DNA from: Azospirillum oleiclasticum
GTDB lineage: Bacteria; Pseudomonadota; Alphaproteobacteria; Azospirillales; Azospirillaceae
Length of the DNA: 64,000 nt
Reading direction: 5' to 3'
NCBI RefSeq assembly: GCF_013423485.1
Contig: NZ_JABFFR010000027.1
Span: forward strand, 1 to 64,000
Shown here: positions 1 through 10,248 of the stretch, piece by piece
How the letters are laid out: every line of letters begins with the position of its first letter
Position numbering within the stretch: the first letter of the stretch is position 1
Translations under genes and position numbers: made by a program
The notes under the pieces: generated by a model
Seen by the model: only the letters and a program-made list of their open reading frames with translations
Told to the model about the DNA's origin: nothing
Databases searched by the model: none

Positions 1-102
1 CGACATCTTCACGTTCGCGGTCTCGACACCCGAGCCGTCCGCCTTCACGCGGACCTTCACGTTGTAGTCGACCACGCGCTTCACAGCGACCAGGACCTTC
101 AT
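1..102 (-). CDS. etfB: Electron transfer flavoprotein beta subunit, N-terminal part (runs off the left edge)
   Basis: Only the first 34 codons are in the window; the gene continues beyond base 1. The product starts MKVLVAVKRVVDYNV, the N-terminus expected for EtfB, the AMP-binding subunit of the soluble FAD heterodimer that carries electrons from acyl-CoA and other dehydrogenases to ETF:ubiquinone oxidoreductase. The start is the ATG whose complement is at 100-102. The family normally has etfA next door, which would lie outside the window. The call rests on the N-terminus alone, but this stretch is highly characteristic. Confidence 0.85.
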   Translation of the reverse strand, partial: MKVLVAVKRVVDYNVKVRVKADGSGVETANVKMS

Positions 103-271
103 GGCAGACCCTTGCTGGCGTTCACACCGCCGTCCGCCGGCCCACCGCCAGCCGAACGGCACGCACACCGGGCGTTGCACCCCGTGACATCGCGCGGACC
201 ATAGGATTTGCCGGGAAAGCTGTCAATGTCGCCCCCGTCGCAGGGGGGGGCGGCCGGGCGCCGAGGCGGCG

Positions 272-994
272 CTACTTCGGCGCCGGGAAGGCGTAGCCGC
301 CGCGCTTGGCGGTGGTCAGCCCCAACGCCGCCAACCCCTCCACCAGCTTGACCGCGGCGGTGACGCCGTCGATCACCGGCACGCCGAACTCGGCCGTGTA
401 GTCGCGGGCGAGGTCGGCCATGCCGGCGCAGCCCAGCACGATGGCCTCCGCCCCGTCCTCCTCCAGCGCGCGGGCGATCTCCGCCCCGACACGGCGGCGG
501 GCGTCGGATCCCGGCTCCTCCAGCGCCAGCACCGGCACCGCGGCGGCGCGCACGCGGCAGCGCCCCGCGACACCATAACGCTGCGCCAGATGCTCGATCG
601 CCGGCACGGAGCGCGACGTGGTGGTGACGATCGAGAAGCGGCCGGCGACCAGCGTCGCCATGCGCACGGCGGCCTCGCACACCCCGACCACCGGCTTGGC
701 CGTCAGGGCGCGGGCGGCGTCCAGCCCCGGATCGTCGAAGCAGGCGATGACGGTGCCGGCGACATCGCCGTGCACTCCCGGCCCGCCCGCCCCCGGCCCG
801 GCGTACCGGTCGATGGTGGCGAGCAGGCCGGGCAGGCACAGCGCCTCGTCCACATAGCCCTCGATGCTGGCCGGCGTGTCGGGCGGGTTGACGGCCAGGA
901 TCTCGGTGCCGGGTGCCGCCACCAATTGCGCCGCCCGCCCGATCTTGGCGGTCATGGAGGCGGTGGAGTTGGGGTTGACGACGAGGATTCGCAT
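272..994 (-). CDS. Asp/Glu/hydantoin racemase family protein
   Basis: A 240-residue protein of the aspartate/glutamate/hydantoin racemase superfamily. The N-terminus MRILVVNPNSTASM carries the NPN(S/T) signature, and two cysteines sit where the two-base racemases keep their catalytic pair: one in VIACFDDPGLD and one in IVLGCAGMADLA. I chose the ATG at 994, 8 bases after the upstream permease stop; an in-frame start at 1009 would overlap that stop. It is last in the ABC-transporter operon that starts near 5209. A link to uptake of a hydantoin, amino acid or related nitrogen compound is inferred. Racemase, isomerase or arylmalonate-decarboxylase-like activity cannot be separated by eye. Confidence 0.8.
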   Translation of the reverse strand: MRILVVNPNSTASMTAKIGRAAQLVAAPGTEILAVNPPDTPASIEGYVDEALCLPGLLATIDRYAGPGAGGPGVHGDVAGTVIACFDDPGLDAARALTAKPVVGVCEAAVRMATLVAGRFSIVTTTSRSVPAIEHLAQRYGVAGRCRVRAAAVPVLALEEPGSDARRRVGAEIARALEEDGAEAIVLGCAGMADLARDYTAEFGVPVIDGVTAAVKLVEGLAALGLTTAKRGGYAFPAPK

Positions 995-1001
995 GGCGGT
1001 C

Positions 1002-1847
1002 TCACACACCCTTGCCGGCGTCGGAGCCGTGGCGGGAGCGCCGACGGCCGATGAGCAGCACGCCGCCGACCGCCAGCCCGATCACCACGAAGGAGAAGAC
1101 GGTCGTCACCGTGCCCAGCGCGTACAACACCGGGGTCGTGACGTTGGTGGTCATGCCGTAGATTTCCAGCGGCAACGTGTTGAAGGAGCCGGCGGTCATC
1201 AGCGTGCGCGCGAACTCGTCGTAGGAGAGCGTGAAGCCGAACAACGCGATGCCGATCAGGCTGGGCAGGATGATCGGCACCACCACATGCCGCACCGTCT
1301 GCCAGGGCGTGGCGCCGAGGTCGCGGGCCGCCTCCTCAAAGGCGCGGTTGAAGCGGTTGAACACGGCGAACATGATCAGCAGCCCGAAGGGCAGCGTCCA
1401 GGTGAGGTGGGCGCCGAGAGCGGAGCTGTACCAGTTCGGCTCGATGCCCGCGATGTTGAACATCAGCCCGATGCCCAGGCTGACCAGCACCGACGGCACG
1501 ATCAGGCTGGCCACGGTCAGGTAGAACAGCGCCTTGCTGCCGGGGAAGGGCCGGCGGAAGGCGAAGCCGGCGGCCAGCGACACCACAACCGTGATGCCCA
1601 TGACGATGAAGCCCAGCAGGATCGAGCGGGTGAAGGACCCGCCGAAGTCGCCCACCGCCTGCCGCTCGAACAGGTTGCCGAACCAGTGCAGCGACACCCC
1701 GTTCATCGGGAAGGTCAGCCCGCCGTTCGGCCCCTGGAAGGACAGGATGCCGATGGTCACGATGGGGCCGTACAGGAACAGCACGAACAGCCCGAAGAAG
1801 GCCGCCAGCAGGTAGAAGGAGACGGGTCGCCGCTCGCCGGTCTTCAT
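1002..1847 (-). CDS. ABC transporter permease, spermidine/putrescine (PotC) type
   Basis: A 281-residue inner-membrane permease. It has an N-terminal transmembrane segment (FYLLAAFFGLFVLFLYG), about six hydrophobic segments, and the EAA loop seen here as EEAARDLGATPWQTVRHVVVP, where the cytoplasmic ATPase docks. The family is that of PotC/PotI permeases for polyamines and similar small cations. It lies 4 bases downstream of the first permease gene and is clearly co-transcribed with it. Substrate cannot be read from the sequence; the racemase-family gene downstream argues that it may be something other than a polyamine. Confidence 0.88.
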   Translation of the reverse strand: MKTGERRPVSFYLLAAFFGLFVLFLYGPIVTIGILSFQGPNGGLTFPMNGVSLHWFGNLFERQAVGDFGGSFTRSILLGFIVMGITVVVSLAAGFAFRRPFPGSKALFYLTVASLIVPSVLVSLGIGLMFNIAGIEPNWYSSALGAHLTWTLPFGLLIMFAVFNRFNRAFEEAARDLGATPWQTVRHVVVPIILPSLIGIALFGFTLSYDEFARTLMTAGSFNTLPLEIYGMTTNVTTPVLYALGTVTTVFSFVVIGLAVGGVLLIGRRRSRHGSDAGKGV

Positions 1848-1851
1848 GGCC

Positions 1852-2766
1852 TCACAGCTCCTTGCGGATATCGACGACGCGCAGCATGGCGGCCACCATC
1901 AGCAGCACCACCAGCAGCAGGATGACGGCGTTGGCGGCGGCGGCGGGGTATTGCAGCAGCGAGATCTCGTTGGCCATCATCAGCCCGACCGACGCGCTCT
2001 GCCCGCCGCTCATCAGCCGCACGGTGATGAAGTCGCCCATCACCTGCGTCACCACGAAGATCGAGCCGATGGCGATGCCGGGCTTGGTCAGCGGCAGGAT
2101 GACGGAGGTCAGGATCTGGAACCCGTTGGCCCCGGCGTCGCGCGCCGCCTCCACCAGCGAGCGGTCGATGCGCATCATGGTGTTGAAGATCGGCACCACC
2201 ATGAACAGCGTGTAGAGGTGGACGTAGGCCAGCACGACGGAAAAGTCGGAGAACAGCAGGAACTCCAGCGGCGCGTCGATCACCCCCATCGACAGCAGCG
2301 AGGAGTTCAGGAGCCCGTTGCGGCCGAGGAACGGGATCCACGAGATCATGCGGATGATGTTCGACGTCCAGAACGGGATGGTGCAGACCAGGAACAGCAC
2401 CATCTGCCAGGTCACCGAGCGCACGTGGAAGGCCAGGAACCAGGCCACCGTGAAGCCGATCAGCAGCGTCAGCGTCCAGGTCAGCGCCACGTATTTCAGC
2501 GTGTTCAGGTAGATGCGCCAGGTCACGGTGGAGCCGAACAGCTCCTCGTAGTTGGTCAGCACGAAATCCGGGATGATGCGGACGCTGTCGTAGTCCCAGA
2601 AGCTGACCGTCACGATGGCGGCGATGGGCAGCACCAGGAAGACCGTCAGGATGACGGCGAGCGGCGCCACCTGGAGCCAGGACACCCACCATCCCGTCCC
2701 GCCCCGGCGGCGCCGGGCGGCGGGCTTGGCGGCGGGGGCCGCGGCGGTGTCGGCGGTCGCGGTCAT
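1852..2766 (-). CDS. ABC transporter permease, spermidine/putrescine (PotB) type
   Basis: A 304-residue permease partnering the PotC-like protein. After a basic, Ala/Pro-rich N-terminus (roughly residues 1-28) come a first membrane segment (QVAPLAVILTVFLVLP) and about five more. The EAA motif is visible as VEAARDAGANGFQILTSVI. I placed the start at the ATG at 2766, giving MTATADTAAAPAAK; the frame is open further upstream, but that region is the intergenic hairpin and the previous gene. The two permeases would form the heterodimeric channel of a binding-protein-dependent importer. Confidence 0.87.
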   Translation of the reverse strand: MTATADTAAAPAAKPAARRRRGGTGWWVSWLQVAPLAVILTVFLVLPIAAIVTVSFWDYDSVRIIPDFVLTNYEELFGSTVTWRIYLNTLKYVALTWTLTLLIGFTVAWFLAFHVRSVTWQMVLFLVCTIPFWTSNIIRMISWIPFLGRNGLLNSSLLSMGVIDAPLEFLLFSDFSVVLAYVHLYTLFMVVPIFNTMMRIDRSLVEAARDAGANGFQILTSVILPLTKPGIAIGSIFVVTQVMGDFITVRLMSGGQSASVGLMMANEISLLQYPAAAANAVILLLVVLLMVAAMLRVVDIRKEL

Positions 2767-2791
2767 CGGCGGGTCCTCCGTCGTTTGAAAG

Positions 2792-2814
2792 CCCTCTCCC
2801 CACCGGGGAGAGGG
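2792..2814 (-). promoter_or_regulatory. Intercistronic stem-loop between binding-protein and permease genes
   Basis: CCCTCTCCCC (2792-2801) and GGGGAGAGGG (2805-2814) form a perfect 10-bp stem with a 3-base loop in the 56-base gap after the binding-protein stop. No strong U-run follows on the transcribed strand. In ABC operons such hairpins commonly raise the amount of binding protein over permease by partial termination or by protecting the upstream RNA; that role is inferred here. Confidence 0.55.
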
Positions 2815-2822
2815 TTGTTTCG

Positions 2823-4127
2823 TCAGGCGGCGATGAACTCGTTCCACTTGCGGACCATGTACCGGTCCTCGTCCATCACGGCGTTCCAGCAGGCGACGCG
2901 GCCCATGCGGTCGGCGAAGGAGCCGCCGTCGCGCACGGCGCCGGCCTTCTCCATCACCTTGCCGTCGGGGTTCTTGATGTCCTCGGCGGCCGGCTTGCCC
3001 TCCATCCAGAAGGCCCATTCCGCCGGGCTCATGTGCTCCTTGGCGGTGTCGAGCACGGCCGAGTAGTAGCCCTGGCGGTTCAGGTAGGCGCCGACCCAGC
3101 CCGACAGGTACCAGTTGATGTATTCGTAGGCGGCCTCCAGCTCCAGCCCGCTCAGGTGCTTGGCGAGGCCCAGCCCGCCGCCCCAGGCGCGGTAGCCCTC
3201 GGCCAGCGGCTGGTAGACGCAGGGGATGCCCTTCGCCCGCACGGCGGCCACCGCCGGCGACCACATGGACTGGATGATCACCTCGCCCGAGGCCATCAGG
3301 TTGACGCTCTCGTCGAAGGTCTTCCAGAAGGCGCGGAACTGCCCGGCCTTCTTGGCGTCGGTCATGATCTTGAGGGTCTTGTCGATCTCCTCCTTGGTCA
3401 TGTTGCCCTTGTCGCCGTACTTGATCTCACCCATGGACTCGCAGACCATCGCCGCGTCCATGATGCCGATCGACGGGATGTTCAGGATCGACGCCTTGCC
3501 CTTGAAGGCGGGGTCCAGCAGATCCTTCCAGTTGGCGATCGGGCGTCCCACCAGATCCGGGCGGATGCCCAGCGTGTCGGCGTTGTAGATGGTGGGGATC
3601 AGGGTCATCCACTGGGTGGTTTCCTTGGCGAACTTGGTCGAGTCCTTGCCCTCGACGAAGCCCACCGTGTGCGGGGCGGTGCCCTGGGCGATCTTGCTGT
3701 CGGGCGTCAGCTTGCCGCTGACGAAGATCGGGACGATCTTGTTGAAGTTCTTGATCTTGCTGACATCCATCGGCTGCATCACGCCGGCCGGGAAGACCTT
3801 CTTGCAGATCCAGTATTCGATGTCGGCGATGTCGTAGGATTTCGGCTGGGTGACCGCCCGCTGCGCCACCGCGTCGCTGTCCAGCGCCGTCATCTGCAAG
3901 GTGAAGCCCAGGTCCTCCTTCACCTTCTCCGCCACGGCGTTCAGGTTCGACACGCCGGTGCCGAACTGGCGCAGCGTGACGTTCTTGATGTTCTGCGCCC
4001 AGATGGTCGGGAAGCCGGTGATGGCGCCGCTGCCCACCGCGGCGCCGGCCACGGCGGCCGTCCCCTTCAGCAGGGTGCGGCGGGAGACGCCCGCGGTCTT
4101 TGTGGTGGTGGGACCGGTGGTCTTCAT
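2823..4127 (-). CDS. ABC transporter periplasmic substrate-binding protein, PotD/PotF-like, Tat-exported
   Basis: A 434-residue extracytoplasmic solute receptor. The N-terminus MKTTGPTTTKTAGVSRRTLLKG contains the twin-arginine pattern SRRTLLK, followed by a hydrophobic Ala/Gly stretch and a probable cleavage site near IWAQ, so export in folded form by Tat is predicted. The mature part resembles spermidine/putrescine-type binding proteins. The open frame extends to 5249 over the ATPase gene, but the start at 4127 is fixed by the signal peptide. It sits between the ATPase gene and the permeases in one operon. Ligand unknown. Confidence 0.86.
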   Translation of the reverse strand: MKTTGPTTTKTAGVSRRTLLKGTAAVAGAAVGSGAITGFPTIWAQNIKNVTLRQFGTGVSNLNAVAEKVKEDLGFTLQMTALDSDAVAQRAVTQPKSYDIADIEYWICKKVFPAGVMQPMDVSKIKNFNKIVPIFVSGKLTPDSKIAQGTAPHTVGFVEGKDSTKFAKETTQWMTLIPTIYNADTLGIRPDLVGRPIANWKDLLDPAFKGKASILNIPSIGIMDAAMVCESMGEIKYGDKGNMTKEEIDKTLKIMTDAKKAGQFRAFWKTFDESVNLMASGEVIIQSMWSPAVAAVRAKGIPCVYQPLAEGYRAWGGGLGLAKHLSGLELEAAYEYINWYLSGWVGAYLNRQGYYSAVLDTAKEHMSPAEWAFWMEGKPAAEDIKNPDGKVMEKAGAVRDGGSFADRMGRVACWNAVMDEDRYMVRKWNEFIAA

Positions 4128-4186
4128 CGTGCAAGCGCTCCTGTTCAGGGGTGGGTTTGTCGTTGCGTCACACCGCCAGGCGCGGT

Positions 4187-5209
4187 TCAGCCGGCCAGCC
4201 GGTGGACGTCGGCGGTCTTCCAGGCCGCCAGCACGCGGTCGCCGACATTCACCGGCGCCGCGTAGAATCGGGTCTCGTCGAGGACGACGGCGAAATCGTC
4301 CGCCGCCGGCAGCTCCAGCCTCAGATGCACGGCTGCGCCGTGATACTCCATCGAGCGCACCACCCCCTCCATCGTCATGGAATCGGGAGTCATGGATTTC
4401 GCCGGTGCGGCGGCGCTGGCGAGCTGCACGCGGTCGGCGCGCACCGCGAAGGGGCCGGCCTCGTGCCGCTCCACCACGTTGTGGCCGCCGATGAAGCGGG
4501 CGACGAAGGCGGTGCGCGGGCGGTTGAAGACCTCGCGCGGGCTGTCCGCCTGCTCGATGCGGCCGTCGCTCATCACCACGATCAGGTCGGCCAGCGCCAT
4601 CGCCTCGCTCTGGCTGTGGGTGACGTGGATGAAGGTGATGCCGATCTCGCGCTGCAGGCGGCGCAGCTCCTCGCGCATGCGGTCGCGCAGGAAGGGGTCG
4701 AGCGCCGACAGCGGCTCGTCCAGCAGCAGCACCGCGGGGTGGGTGATCAGCGCGCGCGCCAGCGCCACCCGCTGCTGCTGCCCGCCGGAGAGCTGGGCCG
4801 GCATGCGGGCGGCGTAGGCGCCCATATGCACCGTCTCCAGCATGGCCTGCGCCTTCGCCCGCCGCTCCTCCCGGCCCACGCCGCGCATCTTGAGGCTGAA
4901 GGCGACGTTGTCGGTGCAGTCCAGGTGCGGGAACAGGGCGTAGCTCTGGAACATCATGGCGGTGCCGCGCTTGGCCGGCGGCACGTCGTTGACCACGGTG
5001 CCGCCGATCATCAGGTCGCCGTCGGAGATCGTCTCGTGCCCGGCGATCATGCGCAGGGTGGAGGTCTTGCCGCAGCCGCTGGGGCCGAGCAGGCAGCAAT
5101 AGCTGCCGGACGGTATGCGCAGGTCGATGCTGTCGACCGCTCGCACGGCGCCGTAGAGCTTGCTGACCTTCACCAGCTCGACCGAGCTGTCCGCCCGTTC
5201 CTGCTCCAT
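4187..5209 (-). CDS. ABC transporter ATP-binding protein, PotA type
   Basis: A 340-residue ATPase powering the transporter encoded downstream. Seen: Walker A LLGPSGCGKTS, the ABC signature LSGGQQQRVALARAL, Walker B VLLLDEPLSALD, the switch His in VTHSQSEAMAL, and a C-terminal TOBE-like region after residue 240 (HEAGPFAVRADRVQLA onward), typical of the PotA/CysA/UgpC group. First gene of the operon. Its start at 5209 faces a palindrome at 5225-5238 that is repeated in front of the divergent GntR gene, so control by that regulator is likely. Confidence 0.9.
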   Translation of the reverse strand: MEQERADSSVELVKVSKLYGAVRAVDSIDLRIPSGSYCCLLGPSGCGKTSTLRMIAGHETISDGDLMIGGTVVNDVPPAKRGTAMMFQSYALFPHLDCTDNVAFSLKMRGVGREERRAKAQAMLETVHMGAYAARMPAQLSGGQQQRVALARALITHPAVLLLDEPLSALDPFLRDRMREELRRLQREIGITFIHVTHSQSEAMALADLIVVMSDGRIEQADSPREVFNRPRTAFVARFIGGHNVVERHEAGPFAVRADRVQLASAAAPAKSMTPDSMTMEGVVRSMEYHGAAVHLRLELPAADDFAVVLDETRFYAAPVNVGDRVLAAWKTADVHRLAG

Positions 5210-5224
5210 GGCCCCGCCCTGCTG

Positions 5225-5238
5225 GATTGTTCACAATC
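5225..5238. promoter_or_regulatory. Putative GntR operator, copy 1 (in front of the ABC operon)
   Basis: GATTGTTCACAATC is a 14-bp dyad (GATTGT-N2-ACAATC) 16 bases upstream of the ATPase start. A second copy differing only in the spacer (GATTGTCCACAATC) is at 5436-5449 in front of the divergent GntR gene. Half-sites ATTGTGCA (5344-5351) and TGCACAA (5374-5380) lie between. The arrangement suggests one regulator controlling both directions. Confidence 0.6.
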
Positions 5239-5435
5239 ACTGTGAGCAATGCACGGTGCGTGCCAACGCGGACCCGTGCGCCGCCGCGGCCCGACCCGGC
5301 CGGCGACGCTCAAAAATGCAGCCGCCTGCCTGAATTCGAGCCGATTGTGCAAGGATAAGGCAAAGTCACGACCTGCACAAGCGATGGACAACCGCCGGTC
5401 ATACGGCGCTGGCAATGTGGACCGCCGCGCGTTAG

Positions 5436-5449
5436 GATTGTCCACAATC
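5436..5449. promoter_or_regulatory. Putative GntR operator, copy 2 (in front of the regulator gene)
   Basis: GATTGTCCACAATC, the same 14-bp dyad as at 5225-5238, ends 18 bases before the ATG of the GntR gene. Its position fits negative autoregulation, which is usual for FCD-type GntR proteins. The match between the two copies is seen directly; the protein that binds them is inferred from the layout. Confidence 0.6.
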
Positions 5450-5467
5450 CACGCAGCGAGCCGCGCC

Positions 5468-6223
5468 ATGCGCCGCACCACCACACTCCGCGCGACCGCC
5501 CCGGCACAGCGCGCCTCCGCGACCCGGCCCCCCGCGTCGCGGGCGGCGACGGCCGAGCGGCAGATCTTCGACACCATCGCGGAGGCCATCGCCGGCCGCC
5601 GCCTGCCCCCCGGCACCAAGCTGACGGAGGAGCAGCTCGCCTCGACCTTCGGCGTCAGCCGGGCGCGCATCCGCCGCGTGCTGCTGCTGCTGTCGCAGGA
5701 GCGCATCGTCACGCTGAAGCCCAACCGCGGCGCCTATGTCGCCCGTCCCACCCCGCAGGAGGCGCGCGAGGTGTTCGCCGCCCGCCGCCTGATCGAGGAC
5801 GACATGGCCGCCCGCTTCGCCGCCCTGCCGCCCGCCGCCCGCGCCGCCGCCGCCCGCCGCCTCACCGCCCATGTGGAGCGCGAGCGGGCCGCCGCCGCGG
5901 CCGGTGACCGCAGCGCCTCGATCCGCCTGTCGGGGGAGTTCCACCAGCTCGTCGGCACGCTGGCCGGCAACGCCGTGCTGGCCGAGCTGCTGGAGCCGCT
6001 GATCGCCCGCTCCTCGCTCGCCATCGCCGCCTACCAGCCGCCGAGTGCCGAGGACTGCGCCCCCGACGAGCACGCCGCCATCATCACCGCGCTCCAGGAC
6101 GGCGACGCCGCACTCGCCCGCCGCCTGATGGCCGAGCATCTGGAGGAGGTCGAGCACAAGCTGGTGCTCGACGGCGACGCAGAACCGGCGATCGATCTGA
6201 AACGGGTGCTGCTGGGGGCGTAA
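5468..6223 (+). CDS. GntR-family transcriptional regulator (FCD subfamily)
   Basis: A 251-residue regulator. The winged-helix DNA-binding domain is near residues 30-95, with the recognition helix in LASTFGVSRARIRRVLLLLSQ and the wing in RIVTLKPNRGAYVA. An all-helical FCD effector domain follows (about 100-235). The start is the ATG at 5468; the frame stays open to 5249 across the operator region, but translation from there would run through both palindromes. It is divergent from the ABC transporter and is its likely local regulator, with the transported solute or a product of the racemase-like enzyme as plausible effector. Confidence 0.88.
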   Translation: MRRTTTLRATAPAQRASATRPPASRAATAERQIFDTIAEAIAGRRLPPGTKLTEEQLASTFGVSRARIRRVLLLLSQERIVTLKPNRGAYVARPTPQEAREVFAARRLIEDDMAARFAALPPAARAAAARRLTAHVERERAAAAAGDRSASIRLSGEFHQLVGTLAGNAVLAELLEPLIARSSLAIAAYQPPSAEDCAPDEHAAIITALQDGDAALARRLMAEHLEEVEHKLVLDGDAEPAIDLKRVLLGA

Positions 6224-6248
6224 AGCCCCCTCGCAGGACGCCGGCGGC

Positions 6249-8324
6249 TCACACCGCCCGCAGGTTTCCGAGGAAATCGCCGACCTGGTGGCGCAGGCCG
6301 CCGACCTCGCCGACCATGCGCTCGACGCGGTCGAGCACCTCGTCGGCGGCGCGGCCGGTGTCCTGGCTGGCCCCGGCCACGGCGCCGATGGTGCTGGTCA
6401 CCTGCTGCGTGCCCTGGGCGGCGCGCTGGACGTTGCGGGCGATCTCCTGGGTGGCGGCGCCCTGCTGCTGCACGGCGGCGGCGATGGCGGTCGCCATCTC
6501 GTCGATGCCGGCGATGGAGCGGGTGATGCCGCGGATCGCCTCCACCGCGTCGCCGGTGGTGTTCTGGATGGCGGCGACCTGCTGGGCGATCTCCTCCGTC
6601 GCCTTGCCGGTCTGGTTGGCGAGGTTCTTGACCTCCTGCGCCACCACGGCAAAGCCCTTGCCGGCCTCGCCCGCCCGCGCCGCCTCGATCGTGGCGTTCA
6701 AGGCCAGCAGGTTGGTCTGGCTGGCGATGGAGCTGATCAGCTTCACCACCTCGCCGATGCGCTGGGCCGACTCGCTGAGCGCCTCGACGGTGGCGTTGGT
6801 CTTGCGGGCCTGGTCCACGGCGTCGCGCGCGGTGATGGCGCTGGACTGCACGCGCTCGGAGATCTCGCCGATGGAGGCGGTGAGTTCTTCGGTGGCGGCG
6901 GCGACGGTCTGCACGTTGGCGGTCGCCTGCTCGGCCGCCGCGGCCACGGCACCGGCCTCGGTGCTGGCGCCGCTGGCCAGGGTGCGCATGCGGGTGGCGG
7001 TGTCGCGCAGCGACTGCGCCGCCTCGCCCAGCGCGCCCAGCGCCCGGTCGGCGGTGCTGTCGAAGCCGCGGCACAGGCTTTCCATCCGCCCGGCGCGCTC
7101 CAGCTCGGCGGTGCGGCGGGCCTCCTGCTCGGCGGACAGCCGGCGGGCCTCCGCCGCACCCTGGCGCAGCGACTCCAGGGCGCCGGCCAGCCGGCCCAGC
7201 TCGTCGTCGTTGGCCAGCCGGTCCACCGGGGTGGCGTAGTCGCCGTCCGCCAGCCGCCCGACGGCGCCGAGGAGCTGGCCGACCGGGCGGCTGAAGCGGC
7301 GGCGGATGGTCAGCACGCCGACGGCCGCGGCGGCCAGCAGCACCGCCAGCAGCACCGCGTTCATGATCAGCGTCCGCGTCTCCTCCGCGACCAGCGCACC
7401 GGCGCGCTCGACCGCCTCGTCCAGCGAGCGCAGGCCGATGGCGATGATCGGGTCGAAGGGCGCGCGGCACAGGGTGTTCCAGTCGGCCGGGGGCATCAGC
7501 GGCTTGCCGCTGCCGTCGAAGCGCGCGATGGTCTCCTCGATGCGGACCAGCGCGTTGTCGTAGACGGCGCGGGCCTCCTTCGCCAGACGCAGCACCTCCG
7601 GGCTGACGCCGGGTCGCGTCAGCATCTCGTCCATCCCCGTCCACCCCGCCTGCGCCCCGCCGCGCAGCGTGTTCAGGTTGGCGTTCTGCTTGGCGTCGAG
7701 CGGCTGCGAGGCCAGCACCTGCGGGCGCAGCATCAGGCATTGCAGTCCGTAGCGGTCGCGCACCTGCCAGGCGAAGCGCCGGATCTGCGCCAGCTCGCCG
7801 ATTTCCGGGTCGGCCATGCGCACCATGTTGGTCACCGTCGCGAAGACGGTGGAGATGGCGTCGATCAGCTCGCCGAAACCGCTGTCCCAGGCGGCGGTGC
7901 GCCGGATCTCGCGCTGGGCGCGGGGTTTGGCCGCCTCGTCGTAGAGGATCGAATAGCTGGCGTTCACCGTGTCCCAGCGGCGCTGGAGGTCGGCGCGCAG
8001 CCGGTCGCTGCCGGGCAGCGGAACGCTGGCGATGGTGGCGAAGGTGGCGGCCACCGTCTCCTGCGCCTGCCGTTGCAGCGCTTCCAGGCCGGGCCGGGCG
8101 TCGTCCTTGGTCACCAGGATGGTCTGAGACTCGCCACGGTGGATGCGGATGGTCATCAGGCCACGGAACAGGGTGCGGTCGGCCTCGGTGTAGGCCAGCG
8201 TCACCACCCCCTCCTGCCGGCGCGACCAGCTTTCCCACAGGCGCGCCGCTGATTCCACCAAGAGTCCGAAGACCGCGATTCCGAAGACCGTAAGGAAAAG
8301 CGTACTGACCGACCGCCCGAACAT
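6249..8324 (-). CDS. Methyl-accepting chemotaxis protein with long periplasmic sensor region
   Basis: A 691-residue chemoreceptor. A membrane segment at about residues 7-25 is followed by a roughly 290-residue ligand-sensing region, a second membrane segment near 320-338 (AVLLAVLLAAAAVGVLTI), a HAMP linker, and the cytoplasmic signalling coiled coil. The hairpin tip that contacts CheA/CheW is seen in SIASQTNLLALNATIEAARA, about residues 530-550. The sensor region is not a family I recognise. A purine-rich ribosome site (GGGGGATGA) precedes the ATG. No che genes lie in the window, so it works with a pathway encoded elsewhere. Confidence 0.9.
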   Translation of the reverse strand: MFGRSVSTLFLTVFGIAVFGLLVESAARLWESWSRRQEGVVTLAYTEADRTLFRGLMTIRIHRGESQTILVTKDDARPGLEALQRQAQETVAATFATIASVPLPGSDRLRADLQRRWDTVNASYSILYDEAAKPRAQREIRRTAAWDSGFGELIDAISTVFATVTNMVRMADPEIGELAQIRRFAWQVRDRYGLQCLMLRPQVLASQPLDAKQNANLNTLRGGAQAGWTGMDEMLTRPGVSPEVLRLAKEARAVYDNALVRIEETIARFDGSGKPLMPPADWNTLCRAPFDPIIAIGLRSLDEAVERAGALVAEETRTLIMNAVLLAVLLAAAAVGVLTIRRRFSRPVGQLLGAVGRLADGDYATPVDRLANDDELGRLAGALESLRQGAAEARRLSAEQEARRTAELERAGRMESLCRGFDSTADRALGALGEAAQSLRDTATRMRTLASGASTEAGAVAAAAEQATANVQTVAAATEELTASIGEISERVQSSAITARDAVDQARKTNATVEALSESAQRIGEVVKLISSIASQTNLLALNATIEAARAGEAGKGFAVVAQEVKNLANQTGKATEEIAQQVAAIQNTTGDAVEAIRGITRSIAGIDEMATAIAAAVQQQGAATQEIARNVQRAAQGTQQVTSTIGAVAGASQDTGRAADEVLDRVERMVGEVGGLRHQVGDFLGNLRAV

Positions 8325-8658
8325 GACTTCATCCCCCGATGCATGAATCGACGTCCCATTCGGGTTCGTCGATCACTTGACGGTAACAGTCGTTCCTGCC
8401 GGGACATAGATCGTTCGGTGTATGGTCGCGATTTGCAGGATTTCGTCACGAGCTGGTGGATTTGCGGATAACGTTCGGACAGCATCGAACCGCTGCCGGG
8501 AAAGAATATTATAGTATGCGGCCAGAGGTGAGATCGCTTCGCGGTGTCACCGCCAGAGGTTTGGTCAATCCGTCCACCCTTCCATCGTCGCGCGCGCCCC
8601 GCCGCCGGGCGGACGGCGGGTGTTGACCCGACTCGGACGGCAGCCGCCCCGGCCGTGG
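8325..8658. other. Intergenic region (334 bases) between chemoreceptor start and beta-glucosidase end
   Basis: No coding signal. It must hold the promoter of the minus-strand chemoreceptor. A minus-strand TATAAT lies at 8508-8513 in a locally AT-rich patch, but no good -35 is found 16-18 bases from it. The end next to 8658 is very GC-rich and could fold, but no U-run terminator is visible for the glucosidase gene. Confidence 0.4.
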
Positions 8659-10101
<1,443 letters not shown>

Positions 10102-10248
10102 GCTCCGCCTCTCGCTGTTCATACCGTGGTTGCCGCACGATCTGAGGCCGGGCGGCGCCCGGCGCAAGGGGGACCGGCGCCACGGGAATGGCACGCGTGC
10201 GCGACTCACGCCCTGTCCATCCGGCAGGGGCGTGCTATATGTCGGGGC

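Noticed and set aside
4128..5249. N-terminal extension of the binding-protein frame over the ATPase gene
   Set aside because: It lies in another frame of a clear PotA-type gene; the Tat signal at 4127 fixes the true start.
8508..8513. TATAAT as a promoter of the chemoreceptor at 8324
   Set aside because: No -35 box at proper distance and the leader would be about 180 bases; kept only as a remark in the intergenic entry.
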